Shown here one piece after another: positions 23,213 through 23,253 of a stretch of DNA of 23,253 nt. Position 1 is the first letter of the stretch. Every line of letters begins with the position of its first letter. Location: positions 1-23,253 of the IMG/VR virus record IMGVR_UViG_3300025108_000398. One strand, written 5' to 3'. The position numbers and the translations under genes were made by a program. The DNA comes from a virus. The notes under the pieces are model-generated. The model worked only from the letters and a program-made list of their open reading frames with translations, searched no databases and was not told where the DNA came from.

Positions 23213-23252
23213 GTAAATACTCCGCTTGTTTGATTAACTTATCAGGGTTGTC
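23193..23252 (-). CDS. C-terminal end of a gene upstream of phoH (partial)
   Basis: On the minus strand the frame starting at 23252 is open to a TAA at 23195-23193, giving DNPDKLIKQAEYLRARRIS. The other two frames hit stops at once. It overlaps the phoH start by 20 bases, and the phoH ribosome binding site lies inside it. This arrangement is typical of coupled phage genes. Too short to identify. Confidence 0.6.
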   Translation of the reverse strand, partial: DNPDKLIKQAEYLRARRIS

Positions 23253-23253
23253 A

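Noticed and set aside
1-23253. tRNA genes, CRISPR arrays, integrase, insertion sequences or attachment sites
   Set aside because: No cloverleaf, spacer-repeat pattern, recombinase frame or terminal repeats were found by reading; nearly all sequence is explained by virion genes.

Overview
This window is a late-gene region of a tailed phage, most likely a short-tailed (podovirus-like) marine phage. The plus strand (1-22198) is an almost gapless run of virion genes. In order it holds the end of an upstream tail protein, a probable tail nozzle protein, a long trimeric-type tail fibre, three related beta-propeller host-recognition proteins, three small membrane proteins, and a block that reads as the DNA-ejection apparatus, including a tail lysozyme. 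A small convergent module on the minus strand (22233-23252) holds a short protein with an Acb2-like helical motif, phoH, and the end of one more gene. No capsid, terminase, integrase, tRNA, CRISPR or rRNA sequence is seen. phoH, the fibre style and the A/T-leaning base composition fit a marine phage. The 84-aa membrane protein resembles a family I associate with alphaproteobacteria, so an alphaproteobacterial host is possible but unproven.

Layout. 1-1670: tail tube or nozzle genes joined by an overlapping stop/start. 1678-4968: a 1096-aa fibre with two pentapeptide blocks, collar-like spacers, an Ala/Ser/Thr-rich stretch and about 18 copies of a 17-residue head-type repeat. 4984-10633: a receptor-binding cassette of three proteins (783, 511 and 496 aa), each with seven recognisable beta-propeller repeats between a shared N-terminal module and a shared C-terminal module. 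An 86-aa protein is coupled between the second and third. The first of the three carries an additional five-repeat propeller-like domain inserted into its C-terminal module. 10670-11827: three small membrane proteins, possibly for lysis. The first has a 12-bp perfect inverted repeat touching its ribosome binding site, and the third follows a strong sigma70-type promoter. 11840-22198: five genes resembling ejection or internal virion proteins, including a 965-aa protein with a 22-residue helical repeat, a free-standing tail lysozyme and two large alpha-helical proteins.

22199-23253: a bidirectional hairpin terminator separates the late operon from the minus-strand genes. The small minus-strand gene has its own promoter, which matches the late-operon promoter in an upstream 12-mer and in spacing. 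The strongest candidates for new biology are the modular propeller cassette, the candidate cyclic-nucleotide sponge beside phoH, and the regulatory hairpins. All functions rest on reading the sequence only; no database search was run.
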